Shown here piece by piece: positions 9,078 through 20,626 of a DNA stretch of 64,000 nucleotides. Position 1 is the first letter of the stretch; each line of letters begins with the position of its first letter. Position numbers and translations under genes: made by a program. The notes beneath the pieces are model-generated. The model was not told the DNA's origin and ran no database searches. It saw only the letters and a list, made by a program, of their open reading frames with translations. This DNA comes from Neovahlkampfia damariscottae (Eukaryota; Heterolobosea; Selenaionea; Neovahlkampfiida; Neovahlkampfiidae): the NCBI GenBank assembly GCA_016618085.1, contig JABLTG010000069.1:31936-95935 (forward strand), read 5' to 3'.

Positions 9078-10963
9078 ATGAAGAAACAACAAACGTTACT
9101 TTTGGTTTTTTTTCTGACATTAATGGTTTTAAGTGCTAATTCAACTCAGATAGGTTGTATTTTATGGGAAAACACTTTTGTGAGAATAGAAAAACAAGAT
9201 TTATCAACACACGAAGAATATATTTTTACAGTTCATACTAGACAATCTTCAGGATGGATGGGTGTTGGAATATACACAAAACCTAATATTTTTGATGGTT
9301 CTATTAATGTTGTTGGATTTCTGCCCAATAATGTTGTGGAATTGAAAAATCACACAACACAAGTAACCAAAAAATCAATATTCGGTGAAACATTTCAGAA
9401 TATACTATTTAATACAATTGATGGAACTTTCACATTTGCTTTTATATTGAATTCCTCTCAAGTACAAGGAAAAAATTATTTTGCTTTTGCACAAAACAGT
9501 TTTCAGACTCCAACGAGAAATAATGATACTTTAGAGATATCAAAACATCAGTCATTCAGCAGATTTCAATATTTTGAATTTAACTCTTCAAAAAACGTCA
9601 TTCCTGTTTGTCGAAATGGTTTGAATATTTCAGCACGTATAACAGGTAATCATCCGCTTGGATATGCAGCTATGATTATCTTTTATTGTATAGTGATAAT
9701 ATTAATGTTTTGGTTCAGGAATGAACAACCTTTTCGATCAAGATTTGCCAGTCCTTATATCTCAACTGCTGCAGTTTTTATCAATTTGGTTTTGGAAGAA
9801 ATTTTCGGGATCTTACCGTATTATCAATCCAGTCCAAATTACTGTTGGTTTGTAGGTTTTTTAACATATGGACCATTGCAAATGGCGTAAGAAAATCAAA
9901 CTCTTTTTTAAATCATAGAACAATTCTTCCACTTATTTTAGTATTTCGGTACTTCATTCTTCTTCGAATTCACAAAAGAAAAAGGCAATTTATAAAAAAA
10001 TTGAAGAAAAATACAGAAATTTTTGAAGAAAATGTATCCAGAAAGTTTAATTATCCGAAATTCATTTTGAATTCATTTTTGAAAATCGTATCTTCCAGAT
10101 GGATTACTTTGGCTGCACCGTTGATTTATACAACGTTATATTGTTTAGCGACTCTTTTTATTTACGCGATTTATTCATTCAAATGTGATCAATCAACTTA
10201 TTTCGCAATGAGATATTTGTATTTCGGAATGAACATTTGGGTCTATTGCATGATAGCTTTATTGATTTGCATTGATTTCATATTTAATATTCGTTGGATT
10301 TTCACATGCAAATGTAAGAAAATTTTTGTAGATGATGATCCTTTCAATTTCCGCCTGGACATCATCATGATTTTTGTACTTGTCCCAACGACAGTTGCTT
10401 GGGCATTTCTTCCATTACCCAAATATTTATATTCTGTTTTAACAGAATTAAATATGTTTTTAGCAGCTTGGGTAACTGGATGGCAAACATTAGTTATCAC
10501 AATGATCAAGAAATTGATATTTCTGATCAAAGAAAAAAGAAAGTCAAATAAACCTGAAAGAAACATTGTGAATCTAAATTACTGTATAAGCCCAGAAGTT
10601 ATTGATACTTTCATCGCATTTTGTGAATCCGAATGGTCAATTGAAAATATCCTCTGTAAATTAGACATTTTGAAATATCGATCTCTCAAATCAAAATCTG
10701 AAAGAAAAAAAATTTCCAAACAAATTCAAAAGAATTATTTAACAGTAGGTGTTTCAGAATTAGAAATCAATTGTCCTCATATCTTGATGAATGAAACAAT
10801 TAAAGAGATTGAAAAGGAAGAATTTGAGGATGATTTATTCAGAACTATCGAAAGAACAGTGGATGTCAATTTGGTAGACACTATTTCTCGTTTTAGATTT
10901 TCTTACATGTATGATGCATATGTATACAGTTTAGAGAAACAAACAAAAGATTTAGGTTTATAA
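9078..10963 (+). CDS. DOMON-like / seven-transmembrane / RGS receptor, copy 1
   Basis: Two exons (9078-9886, 9919-10963), 32-nt intron. A signal peptide (MKKQQTLLLVFFLTLMVL) precedes an extracellular domain of ~150 residues starting IGCILWENTFVRI, with FTVHTRQSSGWMGVGIY resembling the beta-strand/GW pattern of DOMON domains, and Asn-X-Ser/Thr sites. Seven hydrophobic helices follow (TM1 near residues 190-215). The cytosolic tail is an RGS domain: FIAFCESEWSIENILCKLD, then YRSLKSKSERKKISKQIQKNY, ending DTISRFRFSYMYDAYVY. By layout it would be a receptor with its own G-alpha GTPase-activating domain, as in plant RGS1, but with a large ectodomain. The ATG at 9078 is preferred because it starts the signal peptide and follows CCAATCA at 9047-9053. 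Confidence 0.85.
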
Positions 10964-10989
10964 ATAAATAATTCTCTGACCCAATCATT

Positions 10990-11397
10990 ATGTTTCATCT
11001 TAAACCGAACAGCTACAAAGTTACAACTATTAATACTGAAGGAAAAACAGGAAATAACACAGATTATATTGTTACATTTGAAAAAGTGAACAGGAATGAT
11101 ATCTCAGGATATGTCATGTCACATCACCAAAAAGTACCACTTGTTGGAAAATACGATGAAAATCAATTGACCTGGACTGAAAAACATAAACAGGCTGGAA
11201 CTTATAATAATAACTACACATATATCACAGATTGGAAAGGAAACGGAAACTACTTTTCTCATGACGGTTATTCATCTTTCAAAGGAAATATTATATTTCA
11301 TTTTGGCCGTGGGTGTTATTTTGAAGTGGAATTTTCAAAAGCTTTTGAAAGATTAAAAAAAGTGACTAATTTGGATATTCATTTTACTTATGGATAA
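10990..11397 (+). CDS. Hypothetical small protein
   Basis: An intronless 135-codon frame starts two bases after a CCAATCA box (10981-10987), typical for genes in this window. The protein is soluble and polar, rich in Asn, Tyr, Lys and Gly (for example TYNNNYTYITDWKGNGNYF), with no signal peptide or membrane helix. A beta-rich fold is likely from the alternating pattern. I do not recognise the family. It lies between two receptor genes on the same strand, 26 bp after the first. Confidence 0.6.
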   Translation: MFHLKPNSYKVTTINTEGKTGNNTDYIVTFEKVNRNDISGYVMSHHQKVPLVGKYDENQLTWTEKHKQAGTYNNNYTYITDWKGNGNYFSHDGYSSFKGNIIFHFGRGCYFEVEFSKAFERLKKVTNLDIHFTYG

Positions 11398-11594
11398 ATC
11401 AGATTGTGCCAAGATAAAGTATTTTTTTTGTGTTGATCATATCAACAGTTTTTGATTCTTCAAACTATTGAGATAAAACTCCTAAAAAAAAAGTTTGAAC
11501 GTTGGATTTATTGTTGGAAACAATTCGATTACATTGCTGATTGGTGGAGATTAAAGGAACCAATTGGATTTGACTCAAAAGCAGAAAGATAAAG

Positions 11595-13482
11595 ATGAAA
11601 TCACTCCTATTTATCTTCTTCCTTTTGATCATAAATATGATAAAATCACAAGAAACCACTGAAATAGGATGTGTCTTATGGGAAAACTCTTTTGTCAAAA
11701 TTTATCAACATGTGATTTCCAAATCACAAACAAGCTACATTTTTAGAGCTCACTCAAGGCAGAGGAATGGATATTTTTCAATTGGAATATTCTCACAACA
11801 ACATGTTTTTGAAGATTACATTGGAGTAATTGGGTATTTACCAAATAATGTTTTTCAACTAAAAAATCACACAGAAAAAGTTTCACAAAAAACTATTTTT
11901 GGTGAAACTGTCCAAGATGAAGTATTTAATTCACTTGATGGAACATTCACCTTCGCCTTTTTATTGAACGCAAGTGATGTAGAGACCAAAAATTACATTG
12001 CCTTTTCACAGAACTTTTACGAAACACCAACTGAAAAAAATACAAGCATCTCAATTCCAAAACATTCTTCATTTAGTTCATTCAAATATTTTCAATTCAA
12101 CTCAACAAAATATAATATACCAATTTGTCGATTTGGACTCAATATTTCTGCAAGAATTTCAGCTACTCACCCTGCCGCATACATCACAACCATATGTTTT
12201 TTGATTTTTGTATTTTTATTGTACATCCAATTCCACAATGATCAACCTTTCAAAAGTAGATTTGTTGCTCCTTATTTTTCATTTTTTGCAAATTTCGTAA
12301 ATTTCTTCACTGAAGAGTTATTCTCTCAATTAAATTATGAAACATCAAGTCATATATATTGTATAATGACACCGTTTATAGGATATGCTTCTTTACAAGC
12401 AGCGTAAATTTTATTTATTTTTGATCTTTTGTAGTTCAACACTTCCTGTCATTTTGTTATTTCGTTACATGATATTGCTGAAAATACACAACAACAAGAT
12501 TAATTTAATCAAGAAATTAAAGAAAAAAGCAAGTTTTCATGAAGAAGCAAATGAAGTGAAGTTCAATTGGTGGAAAGTAACCACCAACTATATTTTGAAG
12601 ATGATTTCATCTCCTTGGATTATTTTGATATTTCCAATCATTTGGATATTTGTTTTCTGGTCTTTTTTATTGATCATTTATGGCGTATTTGATTTTCAAT
12701 GCACCACTACAAGCTTTGGTTATATGAGATTATTTCATTTTGGTTATTTTGGAATCAATTTTGCTTTCATGATTGGTTACAGTTTTTATGATGTTCTTTC
12801 AAACATTCCATCAATTATACGTTGTAAATGGAAAAATATGTTTTATCAAGATGATCCGTTTTTTTACAGGTTGGACATGTATTCAATTTGGTTAATCATT
12901 CCTCCAAGTTGTATTTGGGGATTTGCAACACTTCCAAAGTATATTTATGCAATTGTTACTGATTGGGTCATACTTATTGGATTATGGGTTTCTGGTTGGC
13001 AAATGCTTGTCATTACAATTGTGAAGAAAATGATATTCTTTAGAAACAATTTTCGCAAGTCAAATGGTGAATCAGGGGAACAAGTAATCGATATCCAGTA
13101 TTGTATAGATCCTAAAATGGTTGATTTTTTCATCAGATTTTGTGAATCTGAATGGTCAGTCGAGAATATTTACTTTAAACTGGATGTTAAAAAATATGAA
13201 CTTTTGACCTCAAAATCTGAAAGGAAACAATTTTCTGAGATTATTCGACAGAAATACTTAATACCAGGAGTTTCTGAGTTGGAAATTAATTGCCCAAACA
13301 AATACATGTATGCAGTATCTAGACAAATAGATGAAGGAAATTTTCCCGATGATTTATTTCAAGCCATTGAATGTATTGTTGACATAAATCTATCAGACAC
13401 AATATCAAGATTTCAATTTTCATCAACTTACACAAATTATTTAACCAAGCAAGAAAAAAAGAATAAAGAATTGGGACTATAA
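11595..13482 (+). CDS. DOMON-like / seven-transmembrane / RGS receptor, copy 2
   Basis: Exons 11595-12404 and 12436-13482, 31-nt intron at the same place and phase as in copy 1 (after LQA). Signal peptide MKSLLFIFFLLIINMIKS, ectodomain beginning IGCVLWENSFVKI, YFSIGIFSQQHVF at the GW-like strand (Trp replaced), membrane helices, and an RGS tail with FIRFCESEWSVENIYFKLD and GVSELEINCP. It has the family's two-part WENxF and PxCRxGLNISAR signatures. Relative to copies 4 and 5 it is well diverged, so it was not part of the recent conversion event. Confidence 0.85.
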
Positions 13483-13808
13483 AGAATAGTAACACTCCAA
13501 AACTGCAATCATATACCTTCAAAACTTTCATTATTTAAAACTATTTGATAGAAAAACGAAATCCCATTGATTCCAAAAGCATCATCATAATTGGTCAAAA
13601 ATGAAACTAGTCGATGATCAAAAAAGACCAAATTTGAACAATTAGTAATCAAATGAAACAAGACAATGATCACTAAATTTGTTGAACATTTCGTACTTTG
13701 AACTAAAGATTTACTTTTCTGGAGTTTTTGATTTGAAAAATGATTCAAAAAAAACATAATAGGTAACTTCTGAAATTTTACAAAAGACTTGAATTTTTTT
13801 TATTGTTG
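13483..13808. other. Intergenic region with an unsupported minus-strand frame
   Basis: An 82-codon minus-strand frame (13509-13757) has fairly normal residue use but no recognised motif and no CCAAT-type box at its start. It could be a terminal exon or a remnant. Nothing else is visible here. Confidence 0.3.
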
Positions 13809-14432
13809 ATGATTTTTCATATTCACAAATCATTGCAACATCCAACATTTTGGATAAATCATCTAACAAAGGATTACAACTTTGAAAAATATCAACCAGT
13901 TCAAATTGCTTTCTTTCAACAAAAAATATTAGAAATATGGATTTTTAAAATGTGCACATTCATTTTCAATTCAAATCTATCAATTGAAGATCCAATGGAA
14001 TTTCTTTCATTGAATTTTATGATGACTGAAAGGGAAATTGCTATTTTTTTGAGGACTTATTTTGATAGTGTGATATTCGATCCAACATTGATTATTATTG
14101 CTGTTTTTTTATTCAATATTATTTGGGAAAATGGAAAAAAATCAGTTAGGGAATTTAAACTTTTATTTTCTGTTTGTATTGTTATTTCAATGAAATTTAA
14201 TGAAGATTTTTGTTATACAAATGAAACTTTATTTAATGAATTAGGTTTGAAAAATGAATCTTTTTCATTGAAATCATTCAATAAACTTGAAATTGAAGTG
14301 TTGAAATTTTTGGAATTTGATATTTTTATTTCACTAAAGGAATTGACAAATTTTGTTAAATTTTATTCTCATGTTTTGACAAACAGTATGGTTCATGAAG
14401 TTCATTTGAAAATGGAACTAATAAATTTTTGA
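13809..14432 (+). CDS. Cyclin-box protein (Pho80/cyclin-like)
   Basis: About 207 residues, no introns. The central region has the helical pattern of a cyclin box: IIIAVFLFNIIWENGKKS, then LFSVCIVISMKFNEDFCYTN, and SFNKLEIEVLKFLEFDIFI, which matches the third and fourth cyclin-box helices (the family's NxxExxxLxxLxFxL signature). Cyclins of this type bind and steer a cyclin-dependent kinase. The start is the first ATG (13809); upstream frame uses TTG only. Confidence is moderate because the N-terminal 60 residues are unremarkable. Confidence 0.65.
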   Translation: MIFHIHKSLQHPTFWINHLTKDYNFEKYQPVQIAFFQQKILEIWIFKMCTFIFNSNLSIEDPMEFLSLNFMMTEREIAIFLRTYFDSVIFDPTLIIIAVFLFNIIWENGKKSVREFKLLFSVCIVISMKFNEDFCYTNETLFNELGLKNESFSLKSFNKLEIEVLKFLEFDIFISLKELTNFVKFYSHVLTNSMVHEVHLKMELINF

Positions 14433-14507
14433 TTGTCCTTGTATTTAGGATAATTTTACAACTGTTTAATTCTCCGTTTTTAACAATTTCCGATTGGTCA
14501 ACTGATA

Positions 14508-16386
14508 ATGTGGAAGAGGTTTTTGCCATTAGTTTTGTTTTTCAGTTTTTTATATCTTGTAGAACCAAGAGAAGTTGGATGCATAATCTGGGAAAATACT
14601 TTCGTTTCGATTGACAATTCACAGACAGATGGAAATTTTATTTTTACTGTACACTCAAGAGAAAATAGAGGTTATATGAGTCTTGGAATATATTCAAAAC
14701 CAAATTATTTTGATGATTCAATTGCTGTTTTAGCTTATTTACCAAACAAATTTATTCAAATGAAAAACCACACTTTGCAAGCGTCTAAAAATACTTTTTT
14801 TGAAGCTCAATTTACAAACATGTTGTATGACTCGATAGATAAAACTATAACCTTTAAATTTAAAATGAATTCATCCGATTTATACAACAAAAATTATTTT
14901 GCTTTTTCACATTCAATTGAAAAACCAGTAGAAAAGAATGGAACCATTGTTATACCAAAACACCAAAAATATAGCAGCTTTAGATATCTACAATTGAATT
15001 CTACAAAAAATTTAATTCCAGTTTGTAGATTTGGAACCAATATAGCTGCTAGAGCTGGTGTACTTCATCCAATCGTTTATGTTGTATTCAATCTGATGTA
15101 TATCTCAACAGGTCTGATTTACATTTATTTTATGTATGATTATCCTTTCAAAAGCAGATTTGCTGGCCCATTTTTTGCTTTGGGTGGTCTGTACGTGAAC
15201 TTGATTGAAGAATTTTTTTTTACCATTTTGACCTATGAACAAAGCAGCAAATATTACTGTCTAATGACTGCATATTTCAGTTATAGTTCCATTATATTGA
15301 CGTAATATGACCAAAAACAACTTTTAAACTTTTGATAGTTTTGCTGTGCCAATGATGATTTTGTTTCGTTATCTTGTTCTTTTAAGGATTCAAAACAGAA
15401 AAAGAAAATATATTGAAGACATAAAGGATAAAAGAATGAGTGTTATGGATTTAGAAGCGATCAATATTTCTCCAACTCGTCATCGTGCATCCATCATGTT
15501 CAAATTTTTTTTAAAAGTGCTTTCATCAAGAAGAACAACATTATTATTTCCTGTTATTTGGGTAGGTTTATTCTTGTGTATTATATTTATAATTCATGCT
15601 GCTGGAAATTTTCAATGCCACACTGAAGTTTTTGGTAAAATGAGAATTGTCTATTTTGTTCAAGTCATTGCAGTCTATGGTTTTTATTTTATTCTTTTAG
15701 TAGTTGACCTTATGCTAAATATACCTAATATCTTTCGTTGTAAATGGAAGAAAATTTTTGTTGAAGATGATCCACATAATCATCGATTGGATATGTATTG
15801 GGTTCTTTTGATGGTCATTCCAACTGTTATTTGGGGTGTAGTACCCTTACCAAAAACTATTTATTCATTTGTTACTGAATTGGTGATGTCTTTTGGATTA
15901 TGGGTGTCAGGACTGCAAGTTATTCTCATAACCATCATCAAGAAACTTCTATTTTGGTTGAGTAAATCAAAATCAAAGAAGCGATCGAAAATGAAAAAGA
16001 CAAGAACTCTTATTGTTGATATTGATCATGTTTTCAATGATGAAATAGTTGGAGCATTTTTAAAATTTGCTGAAGCTGAATGGTCAGAAGAAAACGTATT
16101 ATTTAAAATTGATGTAAAACGATATAAAAAAGGAAATCAAGAGGAAAGGGAAAAATTTAGTGAGATAATTAGAAACAAGTATCTGATACCCAGAGTTTCA
16201 GAATTAGAAATTAATGCACCAACAAAATTTTTGAACATTGTTTGTCAACAGATTGATCAAAAGATTTTTGAACGTGATTTATTTCAACCTTTAGAGGACA
16301 TTGTAGATGTCAATATTGTTGATATCATTTCCAGATTTGCATTTTCTTCGCAATATTACAATTTATTGGATGAATTGGAAAAATAA
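14508..16386 (+). CDS. DOMON-like / seven-transmembrane / RGS receptor, copy 3
   Basis: Exons 14508-15301 and 15339-16386, 37-nt intron at the family position. Signal peptide MWKRFLPLVLFFSFLYLV, ectodomain VGCIIWENTFVSI, YMSLGIYSKPNYFDDS, then FGTNIAARAGVLHP before TM1. The RGS tail reads AFLKFAEAEWSEENVLFKID: the usual Cys of FCESEW is Ala here. A GATTGGTCA element lies about 10 nt before the ATG. The gene ends 45 bp from the convergent C2-propeller gene. Confidence 0.85.
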
Positions 16387-16431
16387 AGAAGATAATAAGA
16401 GAAACTCGCAATTGAAAATAAAGTAGTTTAT

Positions 16432-18559
16432 TTACCAAGTTGAAAAGGAGAAATTATTTCCATTGAGATATCCATAATGAGTTTTTCCATCTGAAGAAAC
16501 ATAAAAGAATTCAGCTGCCTTTCTTGATGGTTGATAAATAGCGTCAAGAGTTGATACACAATCAACTTGATGTCCAATTGAATTCCATGCAGAATTTTGA
16601 ACAAAATAATGTTGAATGCCAAATTTGGTTACATAAAGAACTTCAGTGTGTTGAGTGGTATCATTGAAAATAGTAGTAACATCACCAATAATTTCAGGTT
16701 TGAATAAATTCTTAGAACATCTCCACATTTGATCAACATAATAATAAATGAGATCGCCTTTAGAAGCATAAAAGATACCAGTGTGATTTCTTTGTTTTTC
16801 AAAAACAATTGAAATTGCACCAGTACAAGGTTCTACAAAAGTAGTTGCGTCTTTTGTCCATTGTTGTCCATTGAAATAGTTATATTGAAGTTGACCATTA
16901 CTATCATAAACAAAAGCAGATGAATTTCTTTGTGGTTCATAAACAGCTGCAAGATCACCTGTACAAGGTGCATCACCGAAACAGTAGTATTGCCAAGCAC
17001 CATTTTCAACATAGAAATAATGAATTTTTGCATCTTCACCAACAAAGAAACATGCAGAATGTGTTCTATGAGTTTCAAAAACAGTGCAAATTCTACCACC
17101 AACTTTTCCTCCTTTTTGATAACAGTCAGAAGTTGCCCATGATGAACCATTGAAATAAGTGTATTTGAGATAACCATCTTGTCCTTTGTAAAAGAAAGCT
17201 GCGTGACTTCTTTGTGGTTCATAAACTGATGAAACATCTCCATAAATATTTTTCGCAAGAATTTCATCACCCCATTGACCTGAATGTACGTATTTGTGAA
17301 TTAAATTTCCATTGAGAGTGAAGTAAATACCAGCATGAGCTCTTTGAGCTTCCCAAACAACTGAAATTGCACCATTACCAATCCAATTTGAAATAGCTTG
17401 TGAATTTGTTCTTGAAAAAGTGTTAAAAAAATATTTCACTTTACGATTGTTGTTGTTGAATATAACCACCATATTGTTGTTGTTGTTGATTTTGTTGTTG
17501 TTGAATACCTCCTGTGTAATTATTGAATCCTTGGTTTTGTTGAATACCTCCTGAATAATTATTGAAACCTTGATTTTGTTGTTGAATACCTCCAGAGAAA
17601 CTATTGAAACCTTGATCAATAATACCACCTGAAAAGTTATTGAAACCTTGATTTTGTTGATTGTTATAACCTTGTTGTTGGTTATTATAACCTTGATTTT
17701 GTTGATTGTTAAATTCTTGATTCATCATCATTCCACCTGAGTAATTGTTATTAAAACTACCTTGTTGTTGTGAAAATTGATTTTGTTGTTGAAAATCACC
17801 TGAATATTGATTTTCTGGAAATCCAATTTTTGTAATTTCCAAGTGAAGTTGACCTCCTTTTTCCAAATTCAAATCAACTTTGCTTATTTTTTGATTTAAA
17901 GCACTTAATGTTAAAATAGCTTTTCCAAGTAAATCATCACGACCAAAATCATTATCATATACTTGAAACATAACTGGATCATCAACACTATCTGATTCTA
18001 AAACAAAAAATTCTCTCCAGTTTGGATTTAAACTATTCTTGATTGTTTTTGTTTTAACTTTTTGTTTTCCATAGACAATAATAACATATGGATCTGCTTT
18101 TCCATTGAGGTCTGTTGATTTAAGGTTTGTTGCGTTGAGAACATTGATGTGAATTGTTGGATCAAGACTTAAGACAACATGGAGTTTAGCAACAGCTCCT
18201 TTCTTTTCTGGGTAAGGTAACCAAAGATCATTTGAACCATGTTTAAGGTCTGAGATGTAAAATTGAACTTTTCCAATTAAGTCATTTTTTGAAAGACCGT
18301 CACTATCGTACACTTAAAGGTTAACTTTTTTTTTTTTTTTACTAGCAAAAACAAGTCTTTCATCAAGTTTTTCATATGGAAATTCAAATTTTTCGTCCCA
18401 AATTGGATGAACAGCGTTGTTTTTAACTTTTGTTCTTCTGAATTTTCCAGCAACTTCAATTTCAATCATAACATCTGATTTTCCACCGAAAGTATCCATT
18501 TTTGGTACGTCATCAGCTTCTACTACATGAATTCTAACTTTTCCGAGATTTGATGTCAT
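16432..18559 (-). CDS. Tandem C2 domains - Asn/Gln-rich linker - beta-propeller (lectin-like)
   Basis: Exons 18559-18342, 18312-17445 and 17410-16432 with introns of 29 and 34 nt. The first C2 domain starts MTSNLGKVRIHVVEADDVP; the second has NATNLKSTDLNGKADPYV and VYDNDFGRDDLLG. A linker of YSGG/QQNQGFNN units follows. The last exon, joined in frame at 17445/17410, encodes about seven blades of ~45 residues, each with a strand like DVSSVYEPQRSHAAFFY and a turn with Gly-Tyr/Trp. The blades resemble fucose-type or PLL-like propeller lectins, but that is by pattern only. No signal peptide, so it is probably cytosolic and membrane-recruited by C2. Confidence 0.8.
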
Positions 18560-18752
18560 TTCTTTTTTTTTATCCGTTGATTTTGTGCACAACCGATATG
18601 ATTTGTTGGTTTTATAGAACATTCCAAAAGAAAATCCAAAAAAAAGTGTAGAATCTTGAAAAAACAAATCTCTGTTTTCTCCAAAAAACAAAAAAATCAT
18701 GATCTCTACTTTTGAGATCATTCCTATTGGACAAAGTTCCAAAGTTGTTTTG

Positions 18753-20626
18753 ATGAAACAGTTGCTTCTTGTGTTATTATTTTTTTCCAACTTTTTTGGA
18801 GGTTGTTGCCAACTTCAAGAAATTGGATGTCTTTTATGGGACGAAACATTTCTCAGAATCCATAAAAACATCAAGCACTCGTCACAAGATGAATATATTT
18901 TCACTGTTCACACAAGACAATGGAACGGATACATAGGTGTTGGTATATTTTCAAAACCAAATTTTTTTGATGATTCCACTTCTATTATTGCTTATTTACC
19001 AAATAATTTTATACAATTAAAAAACCACACCAAACAAATGAAAAAAAAAACAATTTTTGGAGAAAGCTTTCAAGGAAAATATGATACTTTAGATGGAACA
19101 TATACATTCGGGTTTATCATGAATTCAAGTGATTTAATTGGAAAAAACTATTTTGCTTTTTCAAAAAATGAAAACTCAAATCCATTGACAATAAATGGGA
19201 GTATTATCATTCCAAAACATTATACATTCAGTAAATATTATCATTTACAATTGAATTCAACAAATAATCTAAAAGCCCTTTGCAGAGAAGGACTTAACAT
19301 TGCTGCAAGAATAACAGCATTTCATCCTGCAATATTCTTAGTTGCTTTTGTTATTCATGTGCTAATAGCTTTATTATATCTGACATTTATGAATCATCAA
19401 CCTTTCAAAAGTCGTTTTTTTGGACCATACATAGCTTTGTCAGCTGTACACATTAATTTAATCATGGAATTTATTTTGACAATTAGAAGTTATGAAGCAT
19501 CAGCACTCAATTATTGTATTGATTCTATTTTATTCTCATATGGACCTTTACAAGCAGCGTAAGTTGTTCAAATTCAAAATTCATTCTTTTCAGATGTTCC
19601 ACACCTGTAGCATTGATATTTCGTTATATTGTTCTTTTGAAGATACATAATAACAAAAGAAAGTTTATTAAACTTCTAAGAATGAAATCTAGTCGTGATA
19701 CTGAAAATATGAAGAGAAAAGATAAACGCACTATTTTTCGAAAGAGATTTTTATCAACTATTTCCTCTCCTTGGACAATTGTTTTGGTTCCAATTATTTG
19801 GACAGGAATATACTTGATTTTTTCTTTTTCAGTTTATGCTGGTTTCAATTTTCAATGTAGTACTGACACTTTTATCATTCTGCGATTCATTTTTATTGGG
19901 ATGTTTGGTTTCTGTATTTTAGTGATTGCATCGCTTATATTGTTTGATTTCTTAACCAATATTCGATATATTGTCGTTTGTAAATGGAAGAAGATATTCT
20001 TTGAAGATGATCCCTTCAACTTTAGATTAGATATGATTGCAATGATTTGTCTTACACCCCCATTGATTGTATGGTCATTAGTTACATTGCCCAAAATCAT
20101 TTATGCAATTTTCACTGATATATTGATGTATTTATCAATATGGTCTGTAGGATTCCAGGCTTTGTTGATTACAATGTTAAACTCTTTCTTGCTGATGTTT
20201 CGAAAAAGTAAATCAAAAGAGAAAAATATAAAATATATACATCAAATATTGGAGCCAGGAATAGTTGATGTCTTTGTAGAATTTTGTGAATCTGAATGGT
20301 CTCTCGAAAATATTCTGTTTAAATTGGATGTTATCAAATACAAAAATTCAAAATCAAAGTCAGAAAGAAAACAGATCAGTTTAATGATTTTGAACAAATA
20401 TTTGATATCAAATATGTCAGAATTGGAGATTAATGCGACAAATGAAAAAATGGTTGCTGTTGGAAAATTGATTGAAAATGAAGAATTGGATGATGAACTT
20501 TTCCAAGGCTTGGAATCAATTGTCAATGTCAATTTAGCAGACACAATTTCAAGATTTCAATTTTCATATATGTATGAATCCTATTTGAAATCAATCAAAA
20601 AAAAAGAAAAATCTTTGGGACTTTAA
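18753..20626 (+). CDS. DOMON-like / seven-transmembrane / RGS receptor, copy 4
   Basis: Exons 18753-19559 and 19595-20626, 35-nt intron at the family position. Signal peptide MKQLLLVLLFFSNFFGG; the ATG at 18753 follows a TATTGGACA element by 20 nt and is preferred to the in-frame ATG at 18699. Ectodomain IGCLLWDETFLRIHKN (Asn of WEN replaced by Asp-Glu). Bases 18883-19268 are identical by eye to 40242-40627 in copy 5, although the flanks differ. The RGS tail has FVEFCESEWSLENILFKLD. Its TAA overlaps the stop of the convergent gene at 20623. Confidence 0.85.
18883..19268 (+). repeat. 386-bp tract identical to 40242-40627 (gene-conversion tract)
   Basis: Covers most of the extracellular domain of receptor copy 4. 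Identity to copy 5 is complete over 386 bp by direct line-by-line comparison and stops sharply at both ends. Confidence 0.9.

Noticed and set aside
16833-17270. 145-codon minus-strand frame inside the propeller exon
   Set aside because: Alternative frame of the real propeller coding sequence, Met/Leu-rich with no structure.
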